Part shown: positions 60,210-64,000 of the stretch, in pieces
How positions within the stretch are numbered: the stretch's first letter is position 1
Layout of the letters: every line of letters begins with the position of its first letter
Notes under the pieces: generated by a model
The model's database searches: none
Told to the model about the DNA's origin: nothing
What the model saw: the letters and a program-made list of their open reading frames with translations, nothing else
Made by a program: the position numbers and the translations under genes
DNA from: Argentina anserina
Lineage: Eukaryota > Streptophyta > Magnoliopsida > Rosales > Rosaceae
Reading direction: 5' to 3'
DNA: 64,000 nt
Assembly: GCF_933775445.1 (NCBI RefSeq)
Contig: NC_065876.1
Location: 28,272,001-28,336,000, forward strand

Positions 60210-63025
60210 TGGTTACCCTATTATAGGCAATCTGACCATGGATCGAGTAGTTTTAGTTTGTCCACAATGGAAAAACCAAACACGAGGCTTGTCTATATCA
60301 GATAACTGGGTCGTTCTAAGTGATACTTTCTTGTACTACATCTTGGTACACATCATATATTATCAATACGGTGATTTAGCATGAGTTTGACTATACCTAT
60401 GAAGTCTATATATATTCGCTGCTTGATAAGGTTTGATACTAAAAATTGTGATTAACTGCACTGACATATATTTATATTTGTAATGGTGTGCCATGCTTAT
60501 GGTTGTATATCTGAAACTCGATTTGCATATACTCCATCAGTGTAACAAAAAAGTCAAAAAACAAAGCTAAAACTTTGAAGGTCTATACCAATCTGTTATT
60601 ATATGCCGCATCATATTCATCTCCCCCAGCCCCCCTTTTTCAAACTAAACCCAACGGCACTAGGAAATATGGACATTGGTTGGTGATTTTGTGATGTAAG
60701 CTTTGTTTAATAGCAAAGTTGATTCGTATTTTTTTCACGTGCTGGTTTACTGTTGCTATCTTGCCATCTTGGGTCAATAGAAAGGCCGTAAAATCAGAGA
60801 ACACAGGAAGTTCCCAGGAAAGAAGAAATTATTTAAGGCTGCGGCGTCTGAGTTGAATCTTAGGTCATGTATGTGCCTTTTTCTCTCGTATGATTATCAT
60901 ATTGTACATGTACGTCGGTTTTGAGATTTAGTACTTCGGTTTAATGTGTTTACAATCAAATTTGTGGCAAAGAAAAGTTGGTCGAGTTAAATTGGGAACT
61001 TCCTTTTGTTGGTACTACTTGGGAGTCGGGAGATTGCTTTGCTTTCATTTCCATCTGGTTGCACTGGATGTGATATTGCATCAGAAAAGAATGCCATATA
61101 TGATAGAGATGTGACATTGCAGAGAAGACTTTATATTCATTTCTATCTAGCTAAATTGAAGGAAAAACATAAAATAATTATAGCATATATATATATATAT
61201 ATATTTCTGTCAACAATTATGTGTTGGCTCGGGATCACCATCCGTTTTCTTTAGACATTGTTGGGGATAACACCATTTTCTTGTAACTTTCCTTTTGTAT
61301 TTTTTTCCCGGGGTTTTATGCATCTCCTCAATAATGTAGAAATCATAGAGATGTGATAATTCGATGGCGATGTTTCTAAAGAAATACGTAGCCAAAGTTT
61401 TAGTGAAAAAATGGAGGGGATGAATTAACATCCAGCAAACACAATACAAACAAAACAAAAGCTTCTAAACAACTTGGACGTGTATTTCAGGATCTGGTTC
61501 ATCTCAGATTGACTTTGTCTAGCCTTTCTATATGGCCAGGCAGGCCAGCCGGAGAGGCAGATCAATCTCTTCTTGTGCTTCACACCGACTATAAAATTAT
61601 ACATTTATCTGAGACAATCTGCAATTGTATATAAATTGTTCAAATTAGGGGGTCCAAGAATCTTTATAGAATACAGATGAAGAACACATAGATTTGGAGA
61701 TGTATATCTGGGGTCTCAGATAGTGTGTGCCAACAATGCTAATCAAATTATTTTATGTCATATGTGTGTACTCGTCTTGGCTATGCCAGTGCACTTGGCC
61801 ATTTGGGATTTGTTCTTTTAGTAAGCAAACAAATGTGTACCCATGTACCCAAAGTTTTCAATTGTTTGCTGATTCCACATTGGATGAGTCTGATTAAGAT
61901 CTTAAAATTATATATATGATAATTCATAATAGAGGACAGATGAGGGGGGGGGGGGGGGATTTTGATTTCAAGCCTCTGAATGACTTCTGTATCAATGGAA
62001 CCACAGCTCTCACTGAATCATATGATATCTTGAGGCACAAGGATTGTAACTATCATTATTATAACTTTCATAATTACGAGTTATTTTAGATCAAACACCA
62101 TTCATCAATTGTATCTCAAGGTAAACATCAGTTGTTATCTTGTCACAAAACTACGGAGAAGCACCATTTAGTGCCCGACCTAGCTGAGTACAAATCGATA
62201 GTCGACCAAATAGTTTGCATGATATTTTTCTGCTAGGGTTAGGGTTTGGATTTTGATAGTAGATTCAATTTGGTTTAGGTGAAATAGTAACACTCATCAT
62301 GGAAGCTTTATTAGAGGGTCAATGACTGATGATCATAGATCTATAGACAAACAATTGATAATTGATGGGATCCCTCAAAGGACCATTGCTGGTCCTACTC
62401 CCCAACACTCTTCCAAGACTAGCACCAAACATTTTACATTAGTGTGTATCATTTTTGGGCAAGTGCCAACCACAGATGTGCTTGTTTGGTAAAATTATAT
62501 GATAGAGTTTGTGTACCAAATGTCCAAATGCACCTTTCATGTGCCTGCCACGTTCAATAGTACATGCTCTGTCGGCCGAGATGTTGGATTTCTTCACCCT
62601 CGGTGTGCATGTGCGATCAATTTATATCAAAACTTATAGCCAACCCAGATTTCCATGCACTACATAACCAGATTTCATATGCGTGAGCTTTACCCGGCCA
62701 GTCCCCCAGTCGCTTGTATTTTACAGTAGTACTCTAGCTTACTAGCTAGTAGCTGGATTTCTGACATGCTTAAATTGTTTAGATGAAAATTTTCTGGGTG
62801 CATGTTCTTTATTACTTCTTACCAGATCGATGCTCATAATGGTTTCTTGATGAGTTTAAAACTAAGGCCAGCAACCCCAGATAGAATCTATTTAAAAAAA
62901 AAACCCTGATAGAATCTGAGCAAACCCTAAGTAGTTTTATCATGACATAGCTAGCGCAGTAAAACCACATAAGAATTTAATAGCAAAAACCAGGGGAAGA
63001 GACGAAGAAATTAATAGGGCCATAA
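60210..63025. other. intergenic DNA, no gene recognised
   Basis: AT-rich, with a TA microsatellite (about 61184-61204) and a 15-base G run (about 61944-61958). A short frame at 60780-60850 (GRKIREHRKFPGKKKLFK) is basic but has no context that supports a gene. Confidence 0.5.
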
Positions 63026-64000
63026 TGTAATAATCCGAATTTTTAGAAACTAAATGTCAAGTATTTTTAAAGTGTTAAACTTGTGAAAGTAATTCAAGAC
63101 GACAATTGGAGGTTTGCGATATTTCGAGACGAAAACTGAAACGTTCTCGGATCGTTTAATTAGAAAACGTAACGTTACCGCAACGTATAGATCGACTTTT
63201 ATTCCGTCGCTCGGTTGCGAAAACTTCCTTCACGAAAGTTGTAGAGCTCGTCGATATGAGTTCGTGAGTATGTGACACGTTCAAATCGGACGTCGTACGT
63301 AAGAGTTATTAACGTCGGAAGTTAGTTTCCGATTTTGAAAACGAGTATAAAATGGTATTTTTGTGGTTAGGGTTCCCATTTCAGGAAACCCTTCTCTCTC
63401 TCTCCCATCCGCCTCCCTCCCCATTCTCTCTCCCCGATTTGCACCCTCCCTCCCTCAGAAAATCCATCACCGGCGATCTCCCTCACCGCTCGTTCGTGTC
63501 GCCCACCGCCGGCCTGGCAGCTTCGCGCGACCCTCCACTACCGACTCCGAGCTCGACACGCCGTCCCACGCAGCGCCGAAGCTCCACCAGCTACCCCTGG
63601 ATTCGGCAGAAAAACGTCTCCATCCTAGGCGCATCTCCGACGACGCACGAGCACGGAGGAGGGCTTCTCGACGCCGACCCTCGCCTTGGTGCCCTCTGCC
63701 TTCAACTTGGAGGCCGAACCCCGTTGATCCGAGTGCTTCCCGAAGAGTTGAAATACCACCGGCGATCCAAGCTCTTCCGAAACCAAATCAGAGTTCTTGG
63801 CTTCGATTAAGGTATGAATCGATGTAATTGATGGATTAGTTGTGGATTTTTAATTGTTTTGATTTGATTTGGTGGAGATCGGGAAGGAGGAGGAATAGGG
63901 GGAAACCGCCTCTTTAGGCGGCGCGTGAGGAGTCAGGCAGGGGGTAGGGATGTCGCCGGTGGCAGGAGGAAGAAGAGGGGGAAGAAATGAGGAGATTAGG
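63026..64000 (+). mobile_element. probable 5' part of an LTR retrotransposon, cut by the window edge
   Basis: It begins TGTAATAATCCGAATTTTTA, a terminus style I associate with plant gypsy-type LTRs. It continues with CG-rich-motif text unlike the neighbourhood (AACGTAACGTTACCGCAACG, TCGGACGTCGTACG). A TATAAAA box at 63346 is followed by a C/T-rich leader. Pro/Ser-rich frames at 63352-63827 in two registers lack domains. Alternatively this is the promoter and first exon of an ordinary gene running off the window. Confidence 0.4.

Noticed and set aside
60010..60226. Two 61-62 residue forward frames
   Set aside because: They fall in the duplicated VPS9A 3' UTR, which is noncoding.

Overview
This is plant nuclear DNA, almost certainly from a eudicot. 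The genes carry many short introns with GT/AG borders. There is a TIR-NBS-LRR (TNL) resistance gene, a class that monocots lack. The intergenic space is packed with Ty1/copia, CACTA, hAT-type and Mutator-type elements. Several families remind me of Rosaceae, but the species cannot be fixed from sequence alone.

From start to end: (1) 1657-4597 (+), an intact 11-exon GT31 beta-1,3-galactosyltransferase. (2) 6569-16073, a transposon nest: a C-terminal coding scrap, a reverse-strand copia copy carrying a fragment of an SR splicing-factor RRM, a forward copia element missing most of pol with a CACTA-type end inside it, and an 895-bp solo LTR with a perfect target-site duplication (TSD). (3) 18282-22292 (-), an apparently intact TNL gene whose first 90 codons look like the N-terminus of a membrane steroid-binding protein (MSBP), transmembrane anchor included. 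(4) 22366-25297, a cluster of small non-autonomous DNA transposons; the first lies only 73 bp upstream of the TNL start codon. (5) 26591-43716, three copia elements with perfect 5-bp TSDs: a recent full-length one with inactivated reading frames, an old degenerate one, and a 1.3-kb internally deleted one. (6) 44.6-51.8 kb, a scrap of TNL 3' end, a 4.0-kb CACTA element with an AAG TSD, a hAT-type element and a Mutator-type inverted-repeat element. (7) 52459-57210 (+), an intact five-exon VPS9A Rab-GEF gene whose third intron holds two DNA transposons. (8) 58227-59237 (-), a frameshifted F-box pseudogene, followed by a second copy of the VPS9A 3' tail. (9) the probable start of another LTR element at the right edge.

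The three intact genes (B3GALT-type, TNL, VPS9A) share no obvious pathway. The most notable biology is the MSBP-TNL fusion, which would put a TIR immune receptor behind a membrane anchor normally found at the ER or plasma membrane. The rest is mainly a dated series of nested insertions, with gene-fragment capture and promoter and intron remodelling. No CRISPR arrays, rRNA genes or convincing tRNA genes were seen.
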